From NCBI GenBank assembly GCA_036377055.1, contig DASUZD010000206.1, positions 1-5,129 of the forward strand: a stretch of DNA of 5,129 nt, written 5' to 3'. Positions within the stretch are counted from its first letter, which is position 1. Each line of letters starts with the position of its first letter. This stretch comes from DASUZD01 sp036377055 (GTDB lineage: Bacteria; Actinomycetota; Thermoleophilia; Gaiellales; Gaiellaceae). A program made the position numbers and the translations under genes. The notes below the pieces were generated by a model that was given only the letters and a program-made list of their open reading frames with translations, was not told where the DNA came from and ran no database searches. Positions 1-5,129 of this stretch are shown here, in pieces.

Positions 1-16
1 AATCGGACTGCCTTCA

Positions 17-1537
17 TCAGCCGGTCCCGCAGACCGGGGTGTGCTGCGAAACAACGGCGACCTGGGGTTCACCGACTTCTGGCTCGCGCTCGGCTTGGGC
101 CGGTTGCGGCTCGATCAGCAGTGCGGCGAACACGGCTCCCGTCGCCGCGGTGGCGGCGAGGACGTAGAACGCGATCTGGAAGCCGTGTGTGAGCGCCGGG
201 CCGCTGAACGCGCTGATCCCGGCGTGGGAGTGCACGTAGTGGGTCGTGAACGTCGTCGCGATCGTCGTGGCGGCCGCGACGCCGATCGCCCCGCCGATCT
301 GCTGGCTTGTGCTGATCAACCCTGACGCGATCCCCGCATCCGCCGGGCGGACTCCGGTGAGCGCGCCGATCGAGACCGGGATGAAGACGAAGGCCAGGCC
401 GACCCCGCTGACGATGAAGCCCGGGAACAGGTCGCGGAAGTAGTGGCCGCGCACGGGCAGTTGCGCGAAGAGCACCAGCGCCACCGTCGAGAGCGCGAGC
501 CCGACGGGCAAGACGCTCCTGACTCCGAGCTTCGTCACGAGCCCTTGTGCGACGGCCGAGAGGGCGATGGTCGTCAGCGTCAGCCCGATGTAGGCGACCC
601 CGGTCTTGAGCGCCGAGTAGTGCAGCACCTGCTGCATGTACAGCGTGAGCAGGAAGAACTGCGAGAAGACGGCGCCGCCCGCGATCAGGGCGCTGAGGTT
701 CGATCCCGCCAGCGTCCGAAGCCGGAAGATGCGGAGCGGCAACAGAGGCGCTTTCGAGCGCGACTCGATCAGGAAGAACGAGGCGATCAGAGCCCCGGAG
801 GCCGCCAAGAGACCGATGCTCGTGGCTGTGCCCCACCCGTGCTGAGCGGCGCGCGTCATCCCGTAGACGAGCAGCATCAATCCGCCGGTGATCGTCGCCG
901 CACCGGCGACGTCGAAGTACCGGTCGGGCAGGTCGGCGCGGCTCTCGCGCAGAAGCATGGGGCTGACTGCGACGACGGCGGCACCGACCGGCACGTTGAC
1001 GTAGAAGATCCACGGCCAGCTGAACGCGCTGGTCAGGACGCCGCCGAGCAGCACGCCCACAGCGCCGCCGCTGCCCGCCACCGCGCCCCAGATCCCGAGC
1101 GCCTTGTTGCGCTCGCGGCCTTCCTCGAAGGTCGTGGTCAGGATCGAGAGCGCGGCGGGCGACATCATCGCGGCGCCGAGACCCTGCAAGCCCCGGAACG
1201 CGATCAGCGAGCCCTCCGACCAAGCGAGCCCGTCGAGCAACGAGCTGACCGTGAACAACAGCAGCCCCGCCATGAACAGGCGGCGGCGCCCGAGCAGATC
1301 CGCCAGCCGCCCGCCGAGCAGGAGAAACCCGCCGAAGAAGATCGAGTACGCAGTGATCACCCACTGCAGGCTCTCCTGTGAGAAGCGCAGATCGGTCCTG
1401 ATCGACGGCAATGCCACGTTCACGATCGAAATGTCGAGCACGACCATGAACTGCGCCGTCACGATCACAGCAAGTGCGAGCCAGCGGCGACGGTCCTCCG
1501 CCCGGACCGCGGGATGTGTCACGACTTCAGCGGACAT
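17..1537 (-). CDS. DHA2-family MFS drug efflux permease (EmrB/QacA type)
   Basis: This 506-residue integral membrane protein most likely exports drugs or other toxic small molecules in exchange for protons. Its length and hydrophobic pattern fit the 14-helix DHA2 family. Visible motifs are LDISIVNVALP in helix 1 (residues 34-44, with the family's Asp35), motif A GGRLADLLGRRR (75-86), motif B RGLQGLGAAMMSPA (115-128), a Gly-rich motif C around 151-166, and WPWIFYVNVPVG (174-185). A hydrophilic tail of about 30 residues follows the last helix. The ATG at 1535-1537 is preceded by AAGGAGG (1545-1551) with a 7-nt spacer, which fixes the start. The gene is last in a run of minus-strand genes and lies 154 nt after the DsbA-like stop, so it probably has its own promoter. 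A degenerate copy of the promoter repeat lies about 90-125 nt upstream. The family call is secure; the substrate cannot be read from sequence. Confidence 0.95.
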   Translation of the reverse strand: MSAEVVTHPAVRAEDRRRWLALAVIVTAQFMVVLDISIVNVALPSIRTDLRFSQESLQWVITAYSIFFGGFLLLGGRLADLLGRRRLFMAGLLLFTVSSLLDGLAWSEGSLIAFRGLQGLGAAMMSPAALSILTTTFEEGRERNKALGIWGAVAGSGGAVGVLLGGVLTSAFSWPWIFYVNVPVGAAVVAVSPMLLRESRADLPDRYFDVAGAATITGGLMLLVYGMTRAAQHGWGTATSIGLLAASGALIASFFLIESRSKAPLLPLRIFRLRTLAGSNLSALIAGGAVFSQFFLLTLYMQQVLHYSALKTGVAYIGLTLTTIALSAVAQGLVTKLGVRSVLPVGLALSTVALVLFAQLPVRGHYFRDLFPGFIVSGVGLAFVFIPVSIGALTGVRPADAGIASGLISTSQQIGGAIGVAAATTIATTFTTHYVHSHAGISAFSGPALTHGFQIAFYVLAATAATGAVFAALLIEPQPAQAEREPEVGEPQVAVVSQHTPVCGTG

Positions 1538-1544
1538 CCTTTGT

Positions 1545-1551
1545 CCTCCTT
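1545..1551 (-). promoter_or_regulatory. Ribosome binding site of the MFS gene
   Basis: On the minus strand this reads AAGGAGG, an almost perfect anti-Shine-Dalgarno match, 7 nt before the ATG. It selects the 506-residue start over any internal Met. Confidence 0.85.
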
Positions 1552-1628
1552 CGCGGCTTGTGAACCACAGCGGGCTCGCGACGGACTGCGTCTTCGGCTC
1601 TCACGTGCTGCATTGAGGGTGCGCGACC

Positions 1629-1661
1629 GCGGCAAGCCATCGCATCCGCCGCCGGCTAGTC
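1629..1661 (-). repeat. Degenerate third copy of the promoter repeat, upstream of the MFS gene
   Basis: These 33 nt match 2279-2311 and 3335-3367 without gaps at 25 of 33 positions. The core GGCGGATGCGAT (minus strand, 1639-1650) is identical in all three. The match starts 92 nt upstream of the MFS ATG. The CATAGG -10-like hexamer of the two good copies is not preserved here (it reads GGCGGC), so if this site is functional it keeps the downstream element rather than the promoter core. A chance match in GC-rich DNA is possible, but the same position relative to a same-strand gene argues for a relationship. Confidence 0.5.
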
Positions 1662-1691
1662 GTGTCGGCCGGTCGTTGCGAGTGGACCCCA

Positions 1692-2243
1692 TCACCTGCT
1701 CAACCCTTCCATCAGGCTTGCCTCGTCGTAACCGCCCGCATAAACGACGCTGTCGATGAAGAGCGTCGGGGTGCAGCGAACGTCCGCCGAAGCTAGTGCA
1801 GTTTCGACATCACGGCGGATGCGTCGCCTGACGTCCGGTCCCAAGCGATCCTCGTCGAAGCGTGCGACGTCCAGACCGAGCTGCTCGGCGTACTGCCGGA
1901 GATCGTTGTCTTCGAGCGCCTGCTGCGACTGGAAGAGAAGCTCGTGCATGGCCCAGAAGCAGTCCTGCAAGGCAGCTGCCTCGGCGGCGGCCGCCGCCCC
2001 GAACGCATTCGGATGGATCTGGACGAGCGGGAAGTGCCGGAAGGCGAAACGAACTTGCGCGCTCAGTTCGTGCTCAACGCGTTCGATCGCCCGAAACGCT
2101 TGCCGGGAGTACGGGCACTCGTAGTCGCCGTACTCGAGAATCAGACGTCCGGACGTCGGCCCGCGGGCGTGGTCGACCTCCTCGTCCAACGGCGCCAAAC
2201 CCGGCCGGACGTTTTCCGGCAGCTCCGGCTCCAAGTCTCGCAT
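1692..2243 (-). CDS. DsbA/FrnE-like thioredoxin-fold protein with a CPYS active site
   Basis: This is a 183-residue DsbA-superfamily protein (DSBA/thioredoxin_4 type). The first strand and active site read LILEYGDYECPYS (34-46). The helical insert contains FAFRHFPLVQIHPNA (67-80) and FWAMHELLF (96-104), both hallmarks of the DsbA/NhaA-associated thiol-disulfide family. The cis-Pro loop is CTPTLFID (157-164). The usual second active-site Cys is Ser46, giving a monothiol site. Two further cysteines occur, Cys95 and Cys157, the latter two residues before cis-Pro159. No signal peptide or N-terminal membrane helix is visible, so a cytoplasmic location is likely. The role may be reductase, isomerase, S-transferase-like or chaperone; the exact reaction is unknown. 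The ATG abuts GAGGAGG directly, and a TTG at codon 4 (2232-2234) has a more normal 9-nt spacing, so translation could begin there. Its promoter region is the repeat copy at 2252-2338, shared with the LUD gene. Confidence 0.88.
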   Translation of the reverse strand: MRDLEPELPENVRPGLAPLDEEVDHARGPTSGRLILEYGDYECPYSRQAFRAIERVEHELSAQVRFAFRHFPLVQIHPNAFGAAAAAEAAALQDCFWAMHELLFQSQQALEDNDLRQYAEQLGLDVARFDEDRLGPDVRRRIRRDVETALASADVRCTPTLFIDSVVYAGGYDEASLMEGLSR

Positions 2244-2250
2244 CCTCCTC
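2244..2250 (-). promoter_or_regulatory. Ribosome binding site of the DsbA-like gene, abutting its ATG
   Basis: The minus strand reads GAGGAGG followed immediately by ATG. This zero-to-one-nucleotide spacing is unusual. The same site sits 9 nt before an in-frame TTG at codon 4, which is a normal distance. The equivalent site in the LUD copy has an 8-nt spacer, so the gene joined to the repeat differs exactly at this junction. Confidence 0.6.
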
Positions 2251-2251
2251 G

Positions 2252-2338
2252 TCGGAATAACCCCGAGAATGACGAGCGGCGGGTTGCGATCGCATCCGCC
2301 TATGGCCAGTCCTCGCAGCCTGTCCGACACGTGTAACG
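2252..2338 (-). repeat. Promoter-leader direct repeat, copy A (upstream of the DsbA-like gene)
   Basis: This matches 3308-3394 without gaps at 77 of 87 positions, and the stretch 2263-2338 matches at 70 of 76. Similarity resumes across the adjacent Shine-Dalgarno after a 1-nt offset and ends 9 nt short of the stop codon of the small membrane protein. The copy therefore fills the whole space between two genes. It contains TGCGATCGCA (2285-2294) and ACACGTGT (2327-2334), both palindromic. Its position and contents suggest a duplicated promoter, leader and ribosome binding site. A small non-coding mobile unit is an alternative. Confidence 0.85.
2299..2326 (-). promoter_or_regulatory. Candidate sigma-70-like promoter of the DsbA-like gene
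   Basis: On the minus strand a -35-like CGGACA (2321-2326) and a -10-like CATAGG (2299-2304) are separated by 16 nt. Transcription would start near 2292, giving a leader of about 50 nt. Both hexamers and the spacing are identical in copy B. The -10 is a weak match (three of six), so this is a prediction from conservation and position only. Confidence 0.4.
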
Positions 2339-2347
2339 GTTGGAGGC

Positions 2348-2650
2348 TCAGGCTTTGAAGTAGACGAGCAGCGTGATGCAAACCACGATGAGTACCGGCG
2401 GAACGATCCAGCGGGCGACGAGCGCGATCTCGATGAACGGCGACGATCCGTGCTCACCATCTGCGGCGACCTGTTTCAGGCGTGCTGTCTCCGCCCGCGG
2501 ATGACGGACGAAGCGTCCGATTTCGGCCTCGACCACCTCGCCGGGCTCGAGTTCGTCTGCCCAATCGATGTCCTGCTCGGTGCGATCGTCTTCGCTCTCA
2601 CTCGCGTCGGGCCCTAGACGACCGTTCCGGTCATCGGGCATGCGGCTCAC
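2348..2650 (-). CDS. Small acidic protein with one C-terminal membrane helix
   Basis: I do not recognise this 100-residue protein. Residues 1-75 are hydrophilic and acidic, with DASESEDDRTEQ (15-26) and DELEPGEVVEAE (32-43). Residues about 77-97 form a single hydrophobic helix (IALVARWIVPPVLIVVCITL), and only YFKA follows. This is a tail-anchor layout, with the acidic domain probably in the cytoplasm. The start is GTG at 2648-2650: GAGGG (2658-2662) lies 7 nt upstream, whereas the ATG at codon 4 would be 16 nt away. The gene begins 15 nt after the LUD stop with no room for a promoter, so the two are probably co-transcribed. Coding status rests on the ribosome binding site, the tight spacing and the coherent helix. 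Confidence 0.75.
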   Translation of the reverse strand: MSRMPDDRNGRLGPDASESEDDRTEQDIDWADELEPGEVVEAEIGRFVRHPRAETARLKQVAADGEHGSSPFIEIALVARWIVPPVLIVVCITLLVYFKA

Positions 2651-2665
2651 GCGGCTGCCCTCATC

Positions 2666-3292
2666 TCAGAAGCCAACGGACTGTCGGATGAGGACGACGT
2701 GGATGCGGCCGGGGAATTCCTGGCGGATCTCGAGAAGCTTTCCGATCTGGCTGTTCTGGCCGTAGGCGGCGAACGCCCGCGCATCCTCGAGGGGGAGGCT
2801 GTGCTCGACGATCCGCTCACGGGCCTCCTCCGCGGAGGAGACGAGCTTCTGCGCGCCGACGACGAAGATGACGTTGGCGGCGCCCCACACATAGGAGGCG
2901 AGCTGGCTGCCGGAAGCCGAGGCGACGATGAGAGTCCCATCGGGGGTGATCGCGTGAACGCTGCCGAGCGCGTAGTCGGGCTGGCCGGCGATCGCTTTCA
3001 TCTCCTGCAGCTGGGTGGCGAAGTCGAGGGCCATCATCTTGTTGCGCGCCGACTCGTAGCGCCCGCCCTCGTCGATCGCGGCGGTGATACCGGCCTCCTG
3101 GAGCGTGACCGAGGTGTTGGTCATCACGGACGAGCCTTCGGGGATGCGGGCGAGGACGGCTTCGCGGGCAGCGTCGAGGTCGTCGACCACCTCCACGCTG
3201 AAGCCGTGCTCTTCGAGGGCGACGACGGTTGCGGCGAGCGTCTCCTCGCGAGGTAGCGTCGTGAAGCGCCCAGGTTGCGCGACGGTGGTCAT
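2666..3292 (-). CDS. LUD-domain protein (LutC/YkgG-like), stand-alone
   Basis: This 208-residue protein matches the LUD (formerly DUF162) domain over most of its length. Key features are the N-terminal helix and strand LAATVVALEEHGFSVEVVDD (19-38), SSVMTNTSVTLQEAG (54-68), YALGSVHAITPDGTLIVAS (107-125), GSQLASYVWGAANVIFVVG (128-146) and QKLVSSAEEARERI (148-161). In lactate oxidation LutC-type LUD proteins work with the iron-sulphur proteins LutA and LutB. Neither is present here and no Cys cluster is visible, so a role in lactate use cannot be assumed. The start at ATG 3290-3292 is supported by AAAGGAGG (3301-3308) with an 8-nt spacer; an upstream in-frame Met at 3314-3316 would lie beyond that site. 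The gene is divergent from the LAL regulator and probably heads a two-gene operon with the small membrane protein. Confidence 0.9.
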   Translation of the reverse strand: MTTVAQPGRFTTLPREETLAATVVALEEHGFSVEVVDDLDAAREAVLARIPEGSSVMTNTSVTLQEAGITAAIDEGGRYESARNKMMALDFATQLQEMKAIAGQPDYALGSVHAITPDGTLIVASASGSQLASYVWGAANVIFVVGAQKLVSSAEEARERIVEHSLPLEDARAFAAYGQNSQIGKLLEIRQEFPGRIHVVLIRQSVGF

Positions 3293-3300
3293 TCTGGCGT

Positions 3301-3308
3301 CCTCCTTT
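3301..3308 (-). promoter_or_regulatory. Ribosome binding site of the LUD gene
   Basis: The minus strand reads AAAGGAGG, 8 nt before the ATG at 3292. It decides against the longer in-frame version that begins at 3316. Confidence 0.85.
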
Positions 3309-3394
3309 CGGAACACGTCCGAGAGTGAGGAGCGGCGGGTCGCGATCGCATCCGCCTATGGCCAGTCTTCGCAGCCTGTCCGACGTGTGTAACG
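3308..3394 (-). repeat. Promoter-leader direct repeat, copy B (between the LUD gene and the regulator)
   Basis: This is the partner of 2252-2338, at a constant offset of 1056 nt and 77 of 87 identical. It occupies most of the 118-nt gap between the divergent LUD and LAL regulator genes, running from the LUD ribosome binding site to 16 nt before the regulator ATG. The central 26 nt from GCGATCGC through GGCCAGTC are identical in both copies, as are the 16 nt ending in CCGAC. Confidence 0.85.
3355..3382 (-). promoter_or_regulatory. Candidate sigma-70-like promoter of the LUD operon
   Basis: The same pair as in copy A appears here: CGGACA (3377-3382), a 16-nt spacer and CATAGG (3355-3360) on the minus strand. 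A start near 3348 would give a leader of about 56 nt. The left arm of the inverted repeat at 3380-3398 overlaps the -35-like hexamer, so a protein bound there could activate or block this promoter. Confidence 0.4.
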
Positions 3395-3398
3395 TCGG
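3380..3398. promoter_or_regulatory. Perfect 7-bp inverted repeat, candidate operator
   Basis: CCGACGT, a 5-nt spacer (GTGTA) and ACGTCGG form a perfect dyad in the divergent intergenic region. It overlaps the -35-like element of the LUD promoter and ends 12 nt before the regulator ATG, a position suited to joint control of both genes. In copy A only the CCGAC arm is intact and the other arm reads imperfectly (GTTGG). Binding by the neighbouring regulator is an inference. Confidence 0.45.
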
Positions 3399-3410
3399 CT
3401 CACCAGCAAG

Positions 3411-5129
3411 ATGGCCATGGTCTTCTCAGCTCACCGCCGCGCGCCTACGCTGACGGGCCGGCGCCCCGAACGCGACGTACTCGACGGCCTCATCGACGCC
3501 GTCGTCGCGGGCGAAAGCAGGGCGCTCGTGCTGCGTGGCGAGCCAGGCGTGGGCAAGACGGCGCTTCTGGAGTACGTCGTCGAGCAAGCGTCGGGATTTC
3601 GGGTGCTGCGCGCTGCCGGCGTGCAGTCGGAGATGGAGCTTGCGTTCGCTGGGTTGCATCAGCTGCTGGCGTCGATGCTCGTTCGCCTCGACGGCCTACC
3701 GGCACCGCAGAGCGAGGCGCTTCGGACCGCGTTCGGGCTCGCCTCCGGGCGTCCCGCGGATCGCTTCTTCGTCGGCCTTGCCGTACTGAGCCTGCTTTCC
3801 GACGTGGCGGAGGAGCAGCCGCTCCTCTGCGTGGTGGACGACGAACAGTGGCTCGACCGCGGCTCGGCCGACGTCCTCGCCTTCGTTGCGCGTCGCCTGG
3901 AGCGAGAATCCGTCGGCTTGATCTTCGCGGCGCGCGCCGTCAGCGATCAGCTCGCCGGGGTGCCGGAGCTCGTTGTCGGCGGGTTGAGCGAAGCGGAGGC
4001 CGGCGCGCTGCTGGACTCGATCCTGACTGCACCACTGGACCCGCGCGTCCGGGAGCAAATCGTCAGCGAGACGCGTGGCATCCCGCTCGCGATGCTGGAG
4101 GTGCTACGAGATTTGACTCCGGCAGAAGTCGCGGGCGGCTTCGGACTCGCCGGCGGCGTTCCGGTCTCTCGGAGCGTCGAGGAGTCCTTCCGGCGCCGGA
4201 TCGACGCTCTTCCGTCCGATTCTCGACGCCTTCTACAACTCGCGGCGGCCGATCCTGTGGGCGACCCGCTGCTCGTTTGGCGAGCGGCCGAGCGGCTCGG
4301 TATCTCGACTGACGTCGCCACGGCACCAGCCCAGGCCGGCCTACTGGAATTCGGAGCACGCGTGCGCTTTCGCCACCCGCTGGTGCGCTCGACGGCGTAC
4401 CAGTCGGCGTCGCTTCACGAGAGGCAGGAAGCGCACCGCGCGCTCGCGGATGTGACAGACCTCGAGATCGATCCAGACCGCCACGCCTGGCACCGAGCCC
4501 ACGCTGCCGCCGGCCCCGACGAGGACGTCGCCGACGAGCTTGACCGCTCCGCCGCCCGGGCGCAGGCGCGCGGAGGCTTAGCTGCTGCTGCCGCCTTTCT
4601 CGAGCGCTCCGCCCAGCTGACGCTCGAACCCGCCCGCCGCGGTGAACGCCTGCTTGCGGCTGCCAGGGCGAAGCGGGATGCCGGGGACTTCGAAGCGGCG
4701 CTCGGGCTTCTCGTCACACTCGAGACTGCGCAGCTGGGCTCCTACTCGACGGCCGAGGCGGAGCACTTGCGCGGGCAGATCGCCTTGGAGCAACAGCGAG
4801 GGAGCGACGCGGCCCGGCTGCTGCTCAGCGCCGCCGGACGCCTCGCACCACTCGACGTTCTCCTGGCTCGCGAAACGCACCTGGAGGCGCTCGTGGCGGC
4901 GCTGTGGGCGGGTGATCTCGATCGCCGCGGCGGCCTGCTAGCTGCGGCGGTGGCTGCGCGTGCCGCCCCGGCGGGTCCCGAGCCGCCGCGCGCGGTGGAC
5001 GTCGTACTCGACGCGCTCGCGATCCGCCTAACGGAGGGCTACGAGGCGGCCGCGCCCCTTTTGACTCGTGCGCTCGAACTGCTCCTCGCGCAGGACATGG
5101 GCAGCGACGAGGTCGGCCGCTCGCTCTGG
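3411..5129 (+). CDS. LAL-type (LuxR-family) AAA/STAND ATPase transcriptional regulator, 3' end beyond the window
   Basis: The reading frame is open from 3411 to the window edge, giving at least 573 residues with no stop. LTGRRPERDVLDGLI (14-28) opens the ATPase domain, as is usual in this family. Walker A is GEPGVGKT (43-50), the family motif EMELAFAGLHQLL is at 74-86, and Walker B is LLCVVDDEQWLD (138-149). The sequence after about residue 390 is Ala/Leu/Glu-rich helical, consistent with TPR-like sensor repeats. LAL regulators (MalT-like) are usually about 900 residues and end in a LuxR helix-turn-helix, which should lie downstream. An in-frame stop at 3390-3392 limits the start to ATG 3411 or ATG 3417. 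Neither has a clear Shine-Dalgarno, so initiation is weak or near-leaderless. It diverges from the LUD gene and probably controls the repeat-bearing promoters. Confidence 0.9.
   Translation, partial: MAMVFSAHRRAPTLTGRRPERDVLDGLIDAVVAGESRALVLRGEPGVGKTALLEYVVEQASGFRVLRAAGVQSEMELAFAGLHQLLASMLVRLDGLPAPQSEALRTAFGLASGRPADRFFVGLAVLSLLSDVAEEQPLLCVVDDEQWLDRGSADVLAFVARRLERESVGLIFAARAVSDQLAGVPELVVGGLSEAEAGALLDSILTAPLDPRVREQIVSETRGIPLAMLEVLRDLTPAEVAGGFGLAGGVPVSRSVEESFRRRIDALPSDSRRLLQLAAADPVGDPLLVWRAAERLGISTDVATAPAQAGLLEFGARVRFRHPLVRSTAYQSASLHERQEAHRALADVTDLEIDPDRHAWHRAHAAAGPDEDVADELDRSAARAQARGGLAAAAAFLERSAQLTLEPARRGERLLAAARAKRDAGDFEAALGLLVTLETAQLGSYSTAEAEHLRGQIALEQQRGSDAARLLLSAAGRLAPLDVLLARETHLEALVAALWAGDLDRRGGLLAAAVAARAAPAGPEPPRAVDVVLDALAIRLTEGYEAAAPLLTRALELLLAQDMGSDEVGRSLW

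Noticed and set aside
69..1364. A 431-codon minus-strand frame inside the efflux pump gene
   Set aside because: It is an Arg-rich frame-shifted shadow of the MFS coding sequence, with no membrane helices and no ribosome binding site.
443..1381. A 312-codon plus-strand open frame antisense to the efflux pump
   Set aside because: Its product is Arg/Glu/Gln/Ala-rich low-complexity sequence with no recognisable domain, typical of the antisense frame of a GC-rich gene. The opposite strand encodes a clear MFS transporter.
1651..1672. A GC-rich inverted repeat (CCGGC/GCCGG) after the DsbA-like gene as a rho-independent terminator
   Set aside because: The arms are only 5 bp, the loop is about 11 nt and no T-tract follows. 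Such repeats are expected by chance in GC-rich DNA.
2286..2293. GCGATCGC (also at 3342-3349) as a HIP1-type highly iterated palindrome of cyanobacteria
   Set aside because: Only these two copies were noticed and both belong to the duplicated cassette. The gene content does not suggest a cyanobacterium.
1692..2381. A 229-residue version of the DsbA-like protein starting at 2381
   Set aside because: The extra 46 residues would be encoded by the promoter repeat and would overlap the end of the small membrane-protein gene. They do not resemble the DsbA family, and a strong ribosome binding site lies just before the internal ATG.
2666..3292. Assignment of the LUD gene as lutC of a lactate oxidation operon
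   Set aside because: The lutA and lutB partners are absent from the window, and many LUD proteins have no proven link to lactate, so the gene symbol was withheld.
2263..3394. A CRISPR array or a transposon with terminal direct repeats
   Set aside because: There are only two strong copies, the spacing is gene-sized, both sit at gene starts, and the genes between them are not transposase or integrase.
4415..4880. Minus-strand open frames of about 100 codons within the regulator gene
   Set aside because: They are Ser/Arg/Ala-rich shadows opposite a continuous frame with Walker motifs, and no independent evidence for coding was seen.

Overview
This is a GC-rich window, roughly two-thirds G+C by eye, with bacterial gene organisation. 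The high GC, the strong GGAGG-type ribosome binding sites, a 14-helix DHA2 efflux pump and a large ATPase regulator of the LuxR (LAL) type suggest an actinobacterium-like chromosome, possibly of the Thermoleophilia/Solirubrobacterales kind. That placement is an inference from gene style, not from a marker gene.

Layout. Four genes lie on the minus strand, read from right to left. The first is a stand-alone LUD-domain protein (2666-3292). It is followed after 15 nt by a 100-aa acidic protein with a C-terminal membrane helix (2348-2650). Next is a DsbA/FrnE-like thioredoxin-fold protein with a CPYS active site instead of CxxC (1692-2243). The last is a 506-aa DHA2-family drug efflux permease (17-1537). 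Diverging from them on the plus strand is a LAL-type ATPase regulator (3411 to the window end). It carries clear Walker A and B motifs but is cut off before the expected C-terminal LuxR helix-turn-helix. No RNA genes, CRISPR arrays or transposase genes were seen, and no gene-free stretch exceeds 300 bases.

The most notable feature lies between the genes. An approximately 87-bp sequence occurs almost identically upstream of the LUD gene (3308-3394) and of the DsbA-like gene (2252-2338), in the same orientation and ending at the Shine-Dalgarno of each. A decayed 33-bp relative (1629-1661) lies upstream of the efflux pump. Each copy of the long repeat contains the same -35/-10-like pair. The copy next to the regulator also contains a perfect 7-bp inverted repeat beside the regulator start codon.

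The simplest reading is a local regulon. The divergent LAL regulator would bind a shared promoter module that drives the LUD/membrane-protein pair, the thiol-fold protein and perhaps the efflux pump. The mix of redox-type proteins and a multidrug exporter fits a response to a toxic or electrophilic compound. The inducer and the regulator-site link are inferred, not shown.
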